Shown: positions 4,579-5,234 of the stretch, one piece after another
How positions within the stretch are numbered: the stretch's first letter is position 1
Layout: each line of letters opens with the position of its first letter
Origin: JBATTK01 sp049670505
GTDB lineage: Bacteria; Bacteroidota; Bacteroidia; Flavobacteriales; Flavobacteriaceae
Reading direction: 5' to 3'
DNA length: 5,234 nucleotides
Assembly (NCBI GenBank): GCA_049670505.1
Contig: JBATTK010000114.1
Span: 1-5,234, forward strand
Made by a program: the position numbers and the translations under genes
Notes under the pieces: generated by a model
What the model was told of the DNA's origin: nothing
Seen by the model: the letters and a program-made list of their open reading frames with translations, nothing else
The model's database searches: none

Positions 4579-4891
4579 ATACTGCAATAGTGTTGGGCTT
4601 TTACTTTTGGTTCATGCACTTTAAATTTTTCTTCATTCTACCGACCTTATAACCTATATGAAATCTTGTATTGAGATTCAACCCCGTTGGTCGTAAAGTT
4701 TAGAAGGTTTGCATATATTTCCTACAGTACTTAAGGCACCATAACTTATAGCTTGTAAATACTTTATTTTTCGGTAAGTTTTATATTACATTTATAAAAT
4801 AAAAGGTATCTTTATACTATAGCGGATGAACACATCCACTATGGTTTATCATCTGTTTTTATATCATAAAACTCCCCATTATTCCCAAGTT
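4579..4891. other. 313-bp gene-free stretch with weak secondary structure
   Basis: No coding frame is convincing. A possible nested structure, CGACC (4642-4646) with GGTCG (4689-4693) enclosing AATCT (4662-4666) with AGATT (4674-4678), is weak. AT-rich DNA at 4741-4814 contains one-mismatch -7 boxes (TATTTTTC at 4765, TATCTTTA at 4807). The strong stem-loop at 4816-4845 is listed separately. No terminator directly follows the cold-shock gene. Confidence 0.6.
4816..4845 (+). promoter_or_regulatory. Strong stem-loop in the leader of the C39-like gene
   Basis: ACTATAGCGGATG (4816-4828), loop AACA, CATCCACTATGGT (4833-4845): 13-position arms with 11 Watson-Crick pairs, one G/T wobble (4818-4843) and one C/A mismatch (4823-4838). 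It lies 46 nt before the ATG at 4892 and right after a TATCTTTA box (4807-4814), so it could form the very 5' end of the transcript. A T-run (4856-4860) comes 10 nt after the stem, too far for a typical terminator. A role as mRNA leader structure or protein-binding site is inference. Confidence 0.5.
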
Positions 4892-5234
4892 ATGGATAAG
4901 GTACTTTTCAATGCACTTATTTCGTATTTTAACGCGGAGAAGATAAAAGTATCCCGTGAAGAGCTAGAACTACAACTCTTCAGTCACCCACATACACCTT
5001 CTTTATATGCCGTTTCAGAGACATTGAATTTTCTGAAGATAGAAAATATAGCGGCCCAGGTAGCACCAAGTCAACTGGATCAGCTTCCCGAACATTTCCT
5101 TGCTTTTATGGATTATGAGGGGAGATTGCCCTATTTCACACATGTCCGGCAGAATGGAAGTCAAGTTTATTTTAACGGGGAAAAAGAAATGCTTACCAAA
5201 GAGGAGTTTACCCAGAAATGGGGGGGTGTATTAC
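4892..5234 (+). CDS. N-terminal C39-like domain without catalytic cysteine (partial; possibly a VKOR/thioredoxin-type protein)
   Basis: The frame is open from ATG 4892 to the right edge: 114 codons, C-terminus missing. An in-frame ATG at 4826 would add 22 residues but sits inside the stem-loop, and the family-like start is MDKVLFNALISYF, so 4892 is preferred. The pattern of an initial helix, SHPHTPSLYAVSETLNFLKI (31-50), LPEHFLAFM (65-73), THVRQNG (83-89) and LTKEEFTQKWGGVL (101-114) fits the peptidase C39-like fold seen at the N-terminus of Bacteroidota proteins that continue with VKOR and thioredoxin domains, or of peptide-export ABC transporters. There is no cysteine anywhere in the 114 residues, so the domain cannot be an active C39 protease; it would bind peptides or serve structurally. 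Which C-terminal domain follows is outside the window, so the full function is open. Confidence 0.75.
   Translation, partial: MDKVLFNALISYFNAEKIKVSREELELQLFSHPHTPSLYAVSETLNFLKIENIAAQVAPSQLDQLPEHFLAFMDYEGRLPYFTHVRQNGSQVYFNGEKEMLTKEEFTQKWGGVL

Noticed and set aside
3943..4747. GG(T/C)ACCATAACTT at 3943-3955 and 4735-4747, each about 30 bp before a -7-like box
   Set aside because: A 12-of-13 match between two places is expected several times by chance in a window this size; too weak for a shared regulatory site without more copies.
1..5234. tRNA or rRNA genes, CRISPR array, insertion sequence, prophage genes
   Set aside because: No cloverleaf or conserved rRNA stretch, no spaced identical repeats with unique spacers of CRISPR size, and no transposase, integrase or phage-like frame were seen.

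Overview
The window looks like a piece of a Bacteroidota chromosome, most likely from a (marine) Flavobacteriaceae member. The grounds are low G+C, genes without Shine-Dalgarno sequences but with A-rich leaders, promoter-like TAnnTTTG (-7) boxes, and gene families typical of that group: a basic-tailed cold-shock protein, a C39-like domain without catalytic cysteine, and an N-terminal 'TLKRVWG' domain protein. This is inference from sequence; no search was run.

Left part (1-1452): two divergent genes share a 121-bp gap. On the minus strand is the 5' part of a Bacteroidota-type protein with a TLKRVWG motif, which runs off the left edge. On the plus strand is a secreted 368-aa protein with a concanavalin/LamG-like domain followed by a second beta-rich domain. 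Then comes a 373-bp gene-free stretch (1453-1825) rich in inverted repeats.

Middle (1826-3694): a compact same-strand cluster. In order it encodes an ArsR-family repressor, a 46-aa protein of unknown function, a short-chain dehydrogenase-fold protein of the Lin1944-like type that lacks the catalytic Tyr/Lys, and a YgeA-type aspartate/glutamate (broad amino-acid) racemase with the Thr83/Cys197 pair. A perfect 9-bp inverted repeat covers the arsR promoter, and a related CTAG-containing motif recurs in front of the next gene. This suggests that the regulator controls itself and the rest of the cluster.

Right part (3695-5234): a 428-bp gap with a 7/8-bp periodic CAAT array, a structured repeat and a clean -7 box. 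It is followed by a cold-shock-domain protein gene with a probable long leader. After a further 313-bp gap containing a strong stem-loop comes the 5' part of a gene for a C39-like, cysteine-free domain, probably the N-terminus of a VKOR/thioredoxin-type or export-related protein, cut by the right edge.

The most notable non-coding signal is a family of three two-stem hairpin elements (1623-1662 +, 1684-1726 -, 3755-3794 +). They keep a constant GA...ATCGA framework while their stems change by compensatory substitutions.
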